Assembly: GCA_012519525.1 (NCBI GenBank)
Contig: JAAYQB010000091.1
Location: 1-16,678, forward strand
From: Bacteroidales bacterium
GTDB taxonomy: Bacteria; Bacteroidota; Bacteroidia; Bacteroidales; WCHB1-69
Direction: 5' to 3'
DNA: 16,678 nt
Position numbers and translations under genes: made by a program. Positions 8,131 to 16,447 of this stretch are shown here, one piece after another. The notes under the pieces are model-generated. The model had not been told where the DNA came from, ran no database searches, and saw nothing but the letters and a program-made list of their open reading frames with translations. Position 1 is the stretch's first letter, and each line of letters starts with the position of its first letter.

Positions 8131-9150
8131 ATGCCTCAATTAGCTGTAGTTATCCTCAATTGGAATGGAATTGAATTGTTGCAAAAATACATTCCATCAG
8201 TAGTAACACATACAGCTAATACAACAGAAATTTATGTCATTGACAATGCTTCTACTGATAAGTCCGTCGCTTTTTTAAAAGACAATTATCCACAAATAAA
8301 AATCATTGTCAATAACGAAAACTACGGATTTGCAAAAGGCTATAATGAAGGATTGAAACAAATTGAAGCCGAATATTATTGTTTATTAAATTCAGATGTT
8401 GAAGTTACACCTAACTGGGATATAAGCATCTTATCTTTTATGGAAAACAATAAAGATGTAGCTGTCTGTCAACCAAAGCTACTCTCCTACTTACAAAAAG
8501 ATGAGTTTGAATATGCCGGTGCAGCCGGTGGATTTATCGATAAGTATGGATATCCTTTTTGTCGCGGTCGTTTATTCTCAACAATGGAAAAAGATAAAGG
8601 ACAGTACGAAACTAATGAAATATTTTGGGCTACAGGAGCTTGTATGTTTGTACGCTCTTCTATTTACCATGATTTAGGCGGATTAGATGATGACTTTTTT
8701 ACACACATGGAAGAAATAGATTTTTGTTGGAGAGTTAAAAGTCATGGACACAAAGTTGTTTGTTGTTCAGACTCTTATGTATTTCACTATGGAGGTGGTT
8801 CATTAGCTATGGGTTCACCGAGAAAAACATTTTATAATTTTCGCAATAATTTAATAATGCTGTATAAAAATTTACCTTCAAAACGTTTATTTCCTGTGTT
8901 TTTTATGCGTTTTATTTATGATTTTATTGCAGCACTTCGTTTTCTTTTAGACAGCGGCGTTGCCGATTGTAAAGCCGTTTTTAAAGCTCATATATCTTTT
9001 TATAAATCAATATCTTCTACTAAAATAAAACGAAAAAACATAAAACAATCTATTACTATTGGCGGAATATATCAAAAAAACATAATGATACAGTATTTCT
9101 TTTTTAAAAAGAAAAAATTTACAGATTTAAATACCAAAGACTTTAGCTAA
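8131..9150 (+). CDS. Family 2 glycosyltransferase (GT-A fold, rhamnosyltransferase-like)
   Basis: 339 residues. The N-terminal 'QLAVVILNWNG' strand and 'VIDNASTD' (37-44) form the nucleotide-sugar pocket of GT2 enzymes. 'NNENYGFAKGYNEGL' (61-75) is typical of the WcaE/rhamnosyltransferase branch. 'LNSDVEV' (86-92) supplies the DXD-like metal site, here S-D-V as is common in this branch. 'MEEIDFCWR' (193-201) holds the acid-rich catalytic/acceptor motif, followed by H219 in 'FHYGGGS'. Residues about 250-275 are hydrophobic with flanking basic residues and may anchor the enzyme to the inner membrane; the tail is very Lys-rich. It probably adds one sugar to a lipid-linked cell-surface glycan on the cytoplasmic face. 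There is no polysaccharide locus around it, so it is a stand-alone gene within a housekeeping cluster, and donor and acceptor cannot be told. Confidence 0.9.
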   Translation: MPQLAVVILNWNGIELLQKYIPSVVTHTANTTEIYVIDNASTDKSVAFLKDNYPQIKIIVNNENYGFAKGYNEGLKQIEAEYYCLLNSDVEVTPNWDISILSFMENNKDVAVCQPKLLSYLQKDEFEYAGAAGGFIDKYGYPFCRGRLFSTMEKDKGQYETNEIFWATGACMFVRSSIYHDLGGLDDDFFTHMEEIDFCWRVKSHGHKVVCCSDSYVFHYGGGSLAMGSPRKTFYNFRNNLIMLYKNLPSKRLFPVFFMRFIYDFIAALRFLLDSGVADCKAVFKAHISFYKSISSTKIKRKNIKQSITIGGIYQKNIMIQYFFFKKKKFTDLNTKDFS

Positions 9151-9189
9151 TAAGTGTTCTTTTAAATAAAGATATTTTCTCTTTTAACA

Positions 9190-9819
9190 ATGCAAGAATA
9201 TTCATCTAAATTACTTGAAAATGCGATTAATCAACTTTCAAAACTGCCTGGCATAGGTAAGCGTACAGCTATAAAATTAGCTTTGTATTTACTCAATCAA
9301 CCTATAGAAGAAATCGATATTTTCACCAATGCCATATCCTCTCTGCGTCATCAGATTTTTTTCTGTAAACACTGTCATAACATCTCCGATCAAGAAGAAT
9401 GTGAAATATGTCGCAATCCACATCGAAATAAATCGCAAATATGCGTAGTACAAGATATCAGAGATGTAATTGCTATAGAAAACACTAAAGTACACACCGG
9501 AATTTATCATGTTTTAGGCGGGATTATCTCTCCTATAGACGGTATAGGACCTAAAGATCTTTTTCTTAATACATTGTTTGAAAAAATAGAAAAAGGAAAT
9601 ATAAACGAAATTATTTTAGCTCTACCTACTACAACAGAAGGAGATACTACAGCATATTATATTTATAAACATACAAAATCAATATCCAATACAATTGAAA
9701 TTACAACAATTGCTCGTGGCTTATCTGTAGGCGATGAAATAGAATATGCTGATGAAATAACATTAGGAAGATCATTTATTAATCGTATTGATTTTGAATC
9801 ATCTATATTAAAAAAATAA
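9190..9819 (+). CDS. recR: Recombination mediator protein RecR
   Basis: 209 residues, close to the usual 200. Residues 8-30 contain the helix-hairpin-helix 'LSKLPGIGKRTAIKLA' used in DNA binding. The zinc finger is complete with C59, C62, C71 and C74. The Toprim domain starts near 82 ('ICVVQDIRDVIAIENT') and continues through 'YHVLGGIISPIDGIGP', a RecR signature, to the 'LALPTTTEGDTTAYYI' and 'TTIARGLSVGDEIEYAD' motifs near the C-terminus. The first Toprim acidic position, Glu in many RecRs, is Gln88 here; that site is known to vary in the family, so I do not read it as loss of function. Role: with RecO (and RecF) it loads RecA onto SSB-coated single-stranded DNA during gap repair. The metal-transporter gene begins 6 nt after its stop, suggesting transcriptional coupling. 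Confidence 0.96.
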   Translation: MQEYSSKLLENAINQLSKLPGIGKRTAIKLALYLLNQPIEEIDIFTNAISSLRHQIFFCKHCHNISDQEECEICRNPHRNKSQICVVQDIRDVIAIENTKVHTGIYHVLGGIISPIDGIGPKDLFLNTLFEKIEKGNINEIILALPTTTEGDTTAYYIYKHTKSISNTIEITTIARGLSVGDEIEYADEITLGRSFINRIDFESSILKK

Positions 9820-9825
9820 TTCTTC

Positions 9826-10896
9826 ATGCTTTTACATACGATTATAGAAGTTATTACTCAAACTATTATGATTACATTTCTTGTAATCATGATGATGATG
9901 ATAATCGAATTTATCCGCTTTAAAACAAATGGGAAATGGGATACTACAATTAAAAATAAAAAAAGCATACAAATACTAATGGGAGCAGCTATTGGAATGA
10001 TACCCGGCTGCATTGGCAGTTTTACCGTTGTTTCTTTATTTACGCATCGCATTGTAGGTGTAGGAGCTTTACTTGCCGCATTGTTGGCTTCTTTTGGAGA
10101 TGAAGCTTTGTTTTTATATTCTTTTGATCCTTTAAATGCACTGAAACTATCATTCGCACTATTTGCTATCGCCGTTCTTTTCGGATTCATTGTTGAATAT
10201 GTTCCTTTTATCAATCGCACATTAAAACTACATGTTAATCATGTTCATACTCAAAGCAAATGTTGCTCTGAAGAAGAACACAACAACGCTGTTACGCAGC
10301 AGCAGGAATGGAAACGCTTTGTGTTAATAGGATGTATTATCGCCTTTATAATAGCAGTAGCCTATCAAGTTTTCGAACATAAACATTTTGATTTATTTCC
10401 TCATTCTCACACTCATGAAAGTAGCGGCTTATCAACAGAACACTTATTGTTTTTATCTATTTCAGCGATTACTTTATTATTAATAGTGATTAGCAAATTA
10501 GAATTTATTGTCACACATCTATGGAATCACATCATAAAAAAACATTTTCTTAAAATTTTTATTTGGACTTTTATAGCTCTATTATTCATTGATATAATTA
10601 TACAATATATCCCTTTAAAAAACCTAATATCTCATTCTTTCGGACAAATTATACTATTATTCATTGCCATTTTAATTGGTTTTATTCCTCAATCAGGTCC
10701 TCATTTGATTTTTATTTTTCTATTTCTTAATGGTATGATTCCTTTTAGCATATTGTTAGCTAATTCGATTGTACAAGAAGGTCATGGCGGTTTACCTCTC
10801 TTAGCCGAATCGCCATCTTATTTTATTAAAATTAAAATCATTAAAATCCTAATTGCTATTTTAATAGGATTGTTAGGCTTTTTAATAGGTTTTTAA
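9826..10896 (+). CDS. Polytopic heavy-metal exporter (ArsP_2 / putative manganese transporter family)
   Basis: 356 residues with about ten hydrophobic segments arranged as two similar halves. 'GAAIGMIPGCIGSF' (53-66) in the first half is matched by 'AILIGFIPQSGPHLIF' (281-296) in the second, and 'LLASFGDEALF' (87-97) by 'SIVQEGHGGLPLLAESP' (314-330), an internal inverted-repeat layout. The long central loop and flanks are rich in metal ligands: H136, H139, H141, C146, C147 and H152, then H185, H187, H193, H195 and H197. This layout fits the family annotated as putative 10-TM heavy-metal exporter or putative manganese transporter; the transported ion is not shown by sequence. It is an inner-membrane protein. 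It follows recR by 6 nt, an unusual partner, which probably reflects shared transcription, not shared function. No metal riboswitch is visible ahead of it. Confidence 0.82.
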   Translation: MLLHTIIEVITQTIMITFLVIMMMMIIEFIRFKTNGKWDTTIKNKKSIQILMGAAIGMIPGCIGSFTVVSLFTHRIVGVGALLAALLASFGDEALFLYSFDPLNALKLSFALFAIAVLFGFIVEYVPFINRTLKLHVNHVHTQSKCCSEEEHNNAVTQQQEWKRFVLIGCIIAFIIAVAYQVFEHKHFDLFPHSHTHESSGLSTEHLLFLSISAITLLLIVISKLEFIVTHLWNHIIKKHFLKIFIWTFIALLFIDIIIQYIPLKNLISHSFGQIILLFIAILIGFIPQSGPHLIFIFLFLNGMIPFSILLANSIVQEGHGGLPLLAESPSYFIKIKIIKILIAILIGLLGFLIGF

Positions 10897-10963
10897 TCAT
10901 TATTGTTTTATAAATCTACCACAAATAATATATCAAAAATGCATAAAGAAAAAATATATAACA

Positions 10964-10998
10964 ATCTGCTGTTTATCAGTGATTTATTTTTTATTAAA
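10964..10998 (+). terminator. Possible weak terminator after the greA-to-metal-exporter cluster
   Basis: ATC-TG-CTG / CAG-T-GAT pairs imperfectly around a TTTAT loop (10964-10983) and is followed by a T-rich tract (TTATTTTTTATT). The stem is short with a bulge, so this is only a weak candidate for ending the greA-led operon. Confidence 0.25.
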
Positions 10999-11001
10999 AT
11001 G

Positions 11002-11032
11002 TTGTTAATTTAAAAAAAAACGTATACTTTTG
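11002..11032 (+). promoter_or_regulatory. Bacteroidota-type promoter for the tRNA gene
   Basis: TTG at 11002-11004 (-33 region), a 20-nt spacer, then TACTTTTG at 11025-11032, an exact match to the TAnnTTTG -7 box of the Bacteroidota primary sigma factor. The tRNA begins 13 nt after the box, so transcription should start within a few bases of the mature 5' end. Confidence 0.75.
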
Positions 11033-11045
11033 CAATCTTAAAATT

Positions 11046-11119
11046 GGCGAGGTAGCTCAGGTGGTTAGAGCGTCGGATTCATAACCCGAAGGTCACGAGT
11101 TCAACTCTCGTCCTCGCTA
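11046..11119 (+). tRNA. tRNA with CAU anticodon (tRNA-Met elongator type most likely)
   Basis: The 74 nt fold into a full cloverleaf: acceptor stem GGCGAGG / CCTCGCT (11046-11052 with 11112-11118; the first pair is a G-U wobble), D stem GCTC/GAGC, anticodon loop TTCATAA with CAT at 11080-11082, T stem ACGAG / CTCGT with the loop TTCAACT, and discriminator A at 11119. The anticodon stem TCGGA / CCCGA ends in an A-C mismatch next to the loop. The 3' CCA is not encoded and must be added. It is not an initiator: it lacks the C1-A72 mismatch and the three consecutive G-C pairs. A tRNA-Ile2 read through lysidine cannot be fully excluded, but elongator Met is favoured. Confidence 0.93.
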
Positions 11120-11120
11120 C

Positions 11121-11157
11121 AAAAAAAAAGAAGGAGATTGTCGAAACAGTCTCCTTC
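11121..11157 (-). terminator. Intrinsic terminator of the minus-strand secreted-protein operon
   Basis: A 12-bp stem (11130-11141 with 11146-11157, one G-U pair) around a CGAA tetraloop is followed, reading the minus strand, by nine T residues (A9 on the plus strand, 11121-11129). It lies 23 nt past the stop of the C10 peptidase gene. It abuts the 3' end of the convergent tRNA gene, so the hairpin may also limit tRNA read-through although it lacks a T tract in that direction. Confidence 0.9.
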
Positions 11158-11180
11158 AAACATGAAAACTTTACTAATTA

Positions 11181-13316
11181 TTATTGAACAACAATTTTTC
11201 GATTTACATTTCCTTTATCTGTTAATAAAGTCAAAACGTAAATTCCCTTTGCAAAATCACCTACATTAATTTGCAAAGATTGTTGATTTATTTCAGAAAC
11301 ATAGACTAATCTTCCCGTAATATCAGCAATATGAATTTTCATATTATTAACTGGGGAATTAGTTGATACACCTATGTTTAATATATTATTCGTTGGATTA
11401 GGATATATATTTACATCTGCAATATCGGTCTCTGATATTCCTACATCTATTCCCCACTTCAAAGCCCAGCCTTTTGCTACTTTATCGTTATCTGTTCGAA
11501 ACATAATATATATTTTCTTTTTATCCGGAGATGTCAAGATTCCCGTAGGAGGATTATCTTTTGTGTATTGAGCAATACGGTCATTAAATTTAATAGCTTG
11601 TATAACAGTTTTTTCATGTGCATAAATGCTTAATTCATCTCCATCGGCAAGATCAAATTCTGTAACATCTATCCAAACTCCAGTAGCACCTATAGGTTCA
11701 ATTCTCCAGTAACAAGCATTGCTATTTACATAGTTTTCATTTCCACTTCCATTGTTTAAAGTACCGGATGTAGCAGTAAGAACACTGCCGGTTCCGGGAT
11801 CTATACTTGTATTGCAATACTTTGGATTAGATAATGCAGTGGTATAAGTAAATACAAAACCTCTTTTAGACACACTTTCATTAGAAGTAAAAGTAATAAG
11901 AACTTCCGATGCTTCGATATCAACATAAGATCTGGGAGTAACAGTATCACCGGATATCATCCATACAATAGAGTCTGAGGTAGAATTACCTGCATAGACC
12001 GTTACGACATCGTTTCCTAATTCTGTTGCAAATTCAGATACTGATAATCGGATAGATGTTGCATTGGGAGTAGAAATTAGCCAAGAGCAATCGGCATTGT
12101 GCGGATAATTAACCGTTGGTGCATTACTGTAAAACGAACCATAAGTAGCAGTTAAGGTATCGTGTGCACAAGTTGGCAAATCTACTTTAGGAGTTAAGCC
12201 AAAAATCGCTGTTTCTCCTACTGTATATCCGTTCATTGTTGTCGAAAGAAACCAACCGTTTCCTCCATTGATTCCCCATCCCCAATTAAAATGCAAATAA
12301 GCAGTTGTATCTGTTAGAGATTCATAACCATCACATATCCAAGCATGACCGGCATCTGCATCTACTTTCCTTCCTGAGTAAATAATAGGCAGTTTACTAT
12401 CAAGACTTTCTGCTATTTTAGATAGCCAAACAGAATTGCTGTACATTTCTTTTCTTTCATATCTTGATGTTGCTGAATAGCCAAAATAACCCATCAGCGA
12501 CATTCTGGCTTTTTCTGTTTGAGAGCCTGAACCGGTAGGTGCATAATTCATTTCAACCGATATACCGGCATGATAAATCAACAGTGCCAATGAGTGACTA
12601 TAATCCGTAGCAATATCAGACATAGCTTCATAGTTATAATAAGCAGTCGAAAAGTCAGCTGATAAACGTCCGTAGGGTGAAACATAACTATTTTTATCTA
12701 CACCCACATAAGGAAAACGATGATAATACATAATTTGAGACATTGCTACAGCAACACATCCATTAGGAACGTGGTTGTCGTAATTACCTCCGATTTCTCC
12801 GGTAACATTAAGGTCTTCAGGGCAATATGCATTATAATAGCGATCTTGATTCCACAAACTTGTTGTAAAAGGACCTACTTTAGAAGCCTTACGTATAGGA
12901 ATGAAATTATTAAGTATATTGTCCCATTCTTTTCTTATCAAGTCTTTTTGTGAATTAGTAATAGTAGTGTTTTTTACAGCTTGCCCATGTGATTCTAACC
13001 ACATCTTCATCGCCGGATTTAGTTTTTCTAAATCTACAGTAGCCTCTGTAGAATAAGCTAAAATAGGTGTTGATTGATAATCACCTGCAACTATTACAAA
13101 ACCTTGATTTTCGTAATTGAAAATATAATATAAGTTTTCTCCTTTATCACTTCCTATATAGCTTTGCAAAACAGGATTATTCTTTTGAATACTATTGTTC
13201 TGTGTTGTTGAAAAGAAATTTACTGCAATTTGTTGAGCTGTTTCAAACGGTACATTTTGCGCAAATGTAGTAACTATAGTAGCCAGTGCAACTATACTTA
13301 AACAAAATTTTCTCAT
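11181..13316 (-). CDS. Secreted C10-family cysteine peptidase (streptopain/interpain-like) with two CUB-like domains and T9SS sorting domain
   Basis: 711 residues. A signal peptide (MRKFCLSIVALATIVTTFAQ) is followed by a propeptide of about 125 residues, including the typical 'YYIFNYENQGFVIVAGD' segment. The C10 catalytic domain spans about 145-378: nucleophile C187 in 'VPNGCVAVAMSQIMYYH', catalytic H324 in 'DAGHAWICDGY', and the 'HFNWGWGINGGNGWF' segment that completes the papain-like site. Two CUB-like beta domains follow (about 383-492 and 501-622), each with paired cysteines and an Asp/Gly-rich loop. The last about 80 residues (632-711, 'VNIYPNPTNN' to 'GIYVLTLL...KIVVQ') form a T9SS type A-like sorting domain. 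It is expected to be exported as a zymogen, cross the outer membrane by the T9SS and be anchored or released at the surface. Relatives include PrtT of Porphyromonas and interpain A of Prevotella. It starts 22 nt after the preceding minus-strand gene, so the two form an operon. No separate inhibitor gene is seen. Confidence 0.92.
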   Translation of the reverse strand: MRKFCLSIVALATIVTTFAQNVPFETAQQIAVNFFSTTQNNSIQKNNPVLQSYIGSDKGENLYYIFNYENQGFVIVAGDYQSTPILAYSTEATVDLEKLNPAMKMWLESHGQAVKNTTITNSQKDLIRKEWDNILNNFIPIRKASKVGPFTTSLWNQDRYYNAYCPEDLNVTGEIGGNYDNHVPNGCVAVAMSQIMYYHRFPYVGVDKNSYVSPYGRLSADFSTAYYNYEAMSDIATDYSHSLALLIYHAGISVEMNYAPTGSGSQTEKARMSLMGYFGYSATSRYERKEMYSNSVWLSKIAESLDSKLPIIYSGRKVDADAGHAWICDGYESLTDTTAYLHFNWGWGINGGNGWFLSTTMNGYTVGETAIFGLTPKVDLPTCAHDTLTATYGSFYSNAPTVNYPHNADCSWLISTPNATSIRLSVSEFATELGNDVVTVYAGNSTSDSIVWMISGDTVTPRSYVDIEASEVLITFTSNESVSKRGFVFTYTTALSNPKYCNTSIDPGTGSVLTATSGTLNNGSGNENYVNSNACYWRIEPIGATGVWIDVTEFDLADGDELSIYAHEKTVIQAIKFNDRIAQYTKDNPPTGILTSPDKKKIYIMFRTDNDKVAKGWALKWGIDVGISETDIADVNIYPNPTNNILNIGVSTNSPVNNMKIHIADITGRLVYVSEINQQSLQINVGDFAKGIYVLTLLTDKGNVNRKIVVQ

Positions 13317-13338
13317 TTTTAAGAATCCTTTAAATATT

Positions 13339-16197
13339 TTATTTAGTTATAACAATTTTTGAAATAAATCTTTGATTACCACCCTCTACGCTGATAATAT
13401 ACAAACCATTTTTCAATATGTCGCATTGAATAGGTTCTATGTTCTCGCCTTGAAGACGCATACCTAAATTTTGTGTAAATATTTTTCTTCCTGTAATATC
13501 ATACAGTGAGATAGCTACATTACTAACATCTTTATTTAACGTATATTTTATCGTAGCATTATCCGATGCCGGATTGGGATATATATCTAATGCATGTGAT
13601 TGTGGCAAAACAGGTTTTTCTTTGATAGCACTAGGTTGTTGGTATGTTAAATTTTTAAATACACCTCTACCATAAGTTGCAGCATATATATATCCTGTAT
13701 TTTTTACTCCCTTAAATTCAATGTAAGTAATATCAGTAGTATCTTCTCCATAAATACGTGCATAATCATTCGGATATTTTTTAGTTTGTTGTTTTAACAT
13801 AAATACCGGAACAGTAGCATCTATTCCTTCATTTGCACTTTTCCATGTAGGAGCGGAAGTGTTAAAGTTTTCAGTTACGTAAACTCCTTTTTCAGTACCT
13901 ACAAACACTACATTCGAATGAGCCATTTCAACCAATGCAGTATAAATAGGTGTTTTATTATCGGGTAAGCCTGTCCCGTCTTTTTCTTCTAAGTTAAGTG
14001 TATCTCCTGATACAGCATTAGTAGAAGCATAAATATGTGATTCTATATTATTGCCTCCAATGGTAACTAATAATACATCGCTATTCTGCGGGTCCAAACT
14101 GATAGATGTTATGTAGCTATTAGTAGAATATACTTTTGTAGCCTCTAATAAACAGTTCGGATTAGGATTTACCATACCTCCTGAAGTGGGTTTCCCATAC
14201 GATAAAGTCATCGAATCTCTTGCCATATCAAAACCGCTAATTCTGTAAATATTATGGAATGCCGAACTTGAACTATAAGTTGATATAAACAAGTGATTCC
14301 CATCTTCGGTTATACACATATTGGTTACTTGTTCGGTTGTATCTCCCGTAAAAAACACGCGGTACCAAGTAGGAGTTTTTGTAAAATTAAGTGCATTTTT
14401 AGTCATAAAAACGGGAGCACCCACCAATCCTGATGAGACAAAACCACCGCCACCAACAAAAAATCTATTTTGTACATAATCAGTAAAAGTAACTTTTTCA
14501 TTTTTCTCAAGATTACGAGGTGCTGTCAACCACATGGGATAGTTATTGATAGCACTGCGTACACAAATTTCTTCATTCGCCTTATAATCTTTATCAACAA
14601 CAAAAACAACCGTATCTGTTGAGTTAGCATCATAAATAGATTCCCACATTAAAATTGGAGATACGTATTGACTTGAACGACATGCAGTTTTTATTGCCGA
14701 ATAACTCCATTTTGTGTATTGATTGTCGGTTCCACCTAACATTAATTCTTTATCATACCAATCTTTAACTTCTTCAGGATCAGAAGATAAACTTGCTTGT
14801 CGATAACAAGTTCCATAAGTAGTTGTATAGAAAATAGCATTGGTATTAATCATAGATTGAACCGTATGTGAAGAATAACCGCCTGTTAACTGAACAGCAG
14901 AAGCCTCCGTATTTCCTTCTTTTGTTATAAACAAAGTTCCATTTTCACGAGTTCCTCCCAATACTTTATCATCATTTGAGCATGAAACAGTGGTGTATTG
15001 TGCCGTTCCATAATTTTTATTGATTAAATGAAACTGGAACATTAATCCATTATAAACTCCTTTAACAATCCCTATATTAGAACCTATAAATAAAAGATTG
15101 CTATCTTTTTTATCAAAAGTAAATGACCTCACTCCGGCAAATGATGCTAATGAGTTAAATCCGAAATAAGATGTTTCACTGGTTTCAACACCTTCCCATA
15201 GAGAAGGATAGCCTCCCACTAAAATATGTTTAGGATTATTTGGAAAAACAACAATGCTATTGCAATAATCTCCTGCATTATTAAAGACATCTATTAATGT
15301 ACTGCCTCCGGGGACAATTATTCTGAAAGAATCTCCTTGATTTTTAGATTGATAAATACCTAAAAACTCTCCTCTTCTGCTTGCAACCGAAGCATAAATG
15401 TAATTAGGATCCGACGGAGCAAAGGCAAACGACATACGCCCTGCATCAGCAGGAAAATTATTCAATGCTTTAAAATTAGTTGTGCTACTTCCATCTGAAA
15501 TATAAGCAGTTCCACGATATGAGCTTCTATCCCTTTGTACATAAATAACTGCACCATTAGTGGCAAGTGCAAGATCTACACCTATCAAATCCAAATTTTG
15601 ATTAGATGCTGTTTTTGCTATTTGCCAAGTAGTTCCATTATCGGTTGAAACTTGCAAGCCATAATCGGTAGCAGCATACAATGTTTTATTTTTAGGATTA
15701 TAAATCATAGCGTTTATTTCTTCCCAATCAGCCGTAGCAGACAATTGAACAAATGAATCATTAACTGATTTATAAATCCCCGTTCCTTTCATTCCAAAAT
15801 TGGAAGAAAAACCATACGCTCCATAGGAATAGAGTACTCCGGGAGTAGTAAAATTGGGATTTAATCCTTCACCCGTTCCGACGAATAGAGTGCCGTCTTC
15901 TGTTTGTACAAGAGAAGATATGGCTAAATCCGGAAAACTTGTAACACGTTTCCATACGGCACCACCACTTGTTGACACCCAAAGTCCCCCACCTGCCGAA
16001 CCGGCATATAGTTTTAAACTATTATCTTTATCAATAAGTATGGTATTGGTACGCCCACCAACATTATCAGGACCCATTTCTTTCCAAGCTTCAATGCTTG
16101 TACTTTTTTGTTTTTTGGTAGATTTTGTCGTATTTTCAGCTTGTAATAGTGAAGTACAAACCGTTAGACTCAAAATAATCAATGCTACTTTTTTCAT
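13339..16197 (-). CDS. Secreted beta-propeller (BNR/sortilin-like) protein with T9SS sorting domain
   Basis: 952 residues. Signal peptide MKKVALIILSLTVCTSLLQA is followed by a short Lys/Thr/Ser-rich linker. 'MGPDNVGGRTNTILID' (41-56) is the usual opening of large sortilin/BNR-type propellers. Blade motifs follow: 'LYAGSAGGGLWVSTSGGAVW' (63-82), 'LFVGTGEG' (104-111), and a full Asp-box-like 'VSTDNGTTW' at 183-191; similar 'YASTN', 'VFVGTEKGVYVTENF' and 'GYIYAATYGRGVF' strands recur toward the C-terminus. The region between reads as one or two propellers of 6-10 blades each. No sialidase catalytic residues could be assigned, so an enzymatic role is not claimed. Residues 870-952 ('LDIYPNPASDN' through 'NGLYIISVEGG...KIVITK') are a T9SS type A-like CTD. 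It is the first gene of a two-gene operon with the C10 peptidase, so it may act as a surface adhesin or scaffold; that is inference. Confidence 0.88.
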   Translation of the reverse strand: MKKVALIILSLTVCTSLLQAENTTKSTKKQKSTSIEAWKEMGPDNVGGRTNTILIDKDNSLKLYAGSAGGGLWVSTSGGAVWKRVTSFPDLAISSLVQTEDGTLFVGTGEGLNPNFTTPGVLYSYGAYGFSSNFGMKGTGIYKSVNDSFVQLSATADWEEINAMIYNPKNKTLYAATDYGLQVSTDNGTTWQIAKTASNQNLDLIGVDLALATNGAVIYVQRDRSSYRGTAYISDGSSTTNFKALNNFPADAGRMSFAFAPSDPNYIYASVASRRGEFLGIYQSKNQGDSFRIIVPGGSTLIDVFNNAGDYCNSIVVFPNNPKHILVGGYPSLWEGVETSETSYFGFNSLASFAGVRSFTFDKKDSNLLFIGSNIGIVKGVYNGLMFQFHLINKNYGTAQYTTVSCSNDDKVLGGTRENGTLFITKEGNTEASAVQLTGGYSSHTVQSMINTNAIFYTTTYGTCYRQASLSSDPEEVKDWYDKELMLGGTDNQYTKWSYSAIKTACRSSQYVSPILMWESIYDANSTDTVVFVVDKDYKANEEICVRSAINNYPMWLTAPRNLEKNEKVTFTDYVQNRFFVGGGGFVSSGLVGAPVFMTKNALNFTKTPTWYRVFFTGDTTEQVTNMCITEDGNHLFISTYSSSSAFHNIYRISGFDMARDSMTLSYGKPTSGGMVNPNPNCLLEATKVYSTNSYITSISLDPQNSDVLLVTIGGNNIESHIYASTNAVSGDTLNLEEKDGTGLPDNKTPIYTALVEMAHSNVVFVGTEKGVYVTENFNTSAPTWKSANEGIDATVPVFMLKQQTKKYPNDYARIYGEDTTDITYIEFKGVKNTGYIYAATYGRGVFKNLTYQQPSAIKEKPVLPQSHALDIYPNPASDNATIKYTLNKDVSNVAISLYDITGRKIFTQNLGMRLQGENIEPIQCDILKNGLYIISVEGGNQRFISKIVITK

Positions 16198-16338
16198 TAT
16201 TGAATATATTTTTTTATTATTATAATTATATTTTCTTTATTTTTATATTATTATAAAACCATAACTATATCATTTACAACACATAAAATATTGCAATGTA
16301 AATACAATCAAAGTCTTTAACAACTTTTTTTCGTATTG

Positions 16339-16369
16339 CAAAAGTACATAATTATTTCTCATAAAACAC
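16339..16369 (-). promoter_or_regulatory. Candidate promoter for the propeller/C10 peptidase operon
   Basis: Reading the minus strand, TACTTTTG (plus 16339-16346) exactly matches the TAnnTTTG -7 box and shares the longer string TACTTTTGCAAT with the tRNA promoter. The -33 region, 20 nt upstream, reads AGTG, a weak match to TTTG. The transcript would carry a leader of roughly 130 nt before the ATG at 16197. Confidence 0.55.
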
Positions 16370-16447
16370 TCTTTTAGTAAAAAAAAATAAAAAAGGTGTC
16401 AATATTATATACAACTCGTCTATCGTCAGTCAATAAAAGTATTTTTC

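Noticed and set aside
9858..10220. 120-codon open frame on the minus strand opposite the metal exporter
   Set aside because: It is the antisense of membrane-helix codons; Ile runs and lack of any motif mark it as a shadow.
11181..13316. Frameshift or pseudogene status for the C10 peptidase
   Set aside because: Signal peptide, propeptide, C187/H324, both CUB-like domains and sorting domain are all in one continuous frame.
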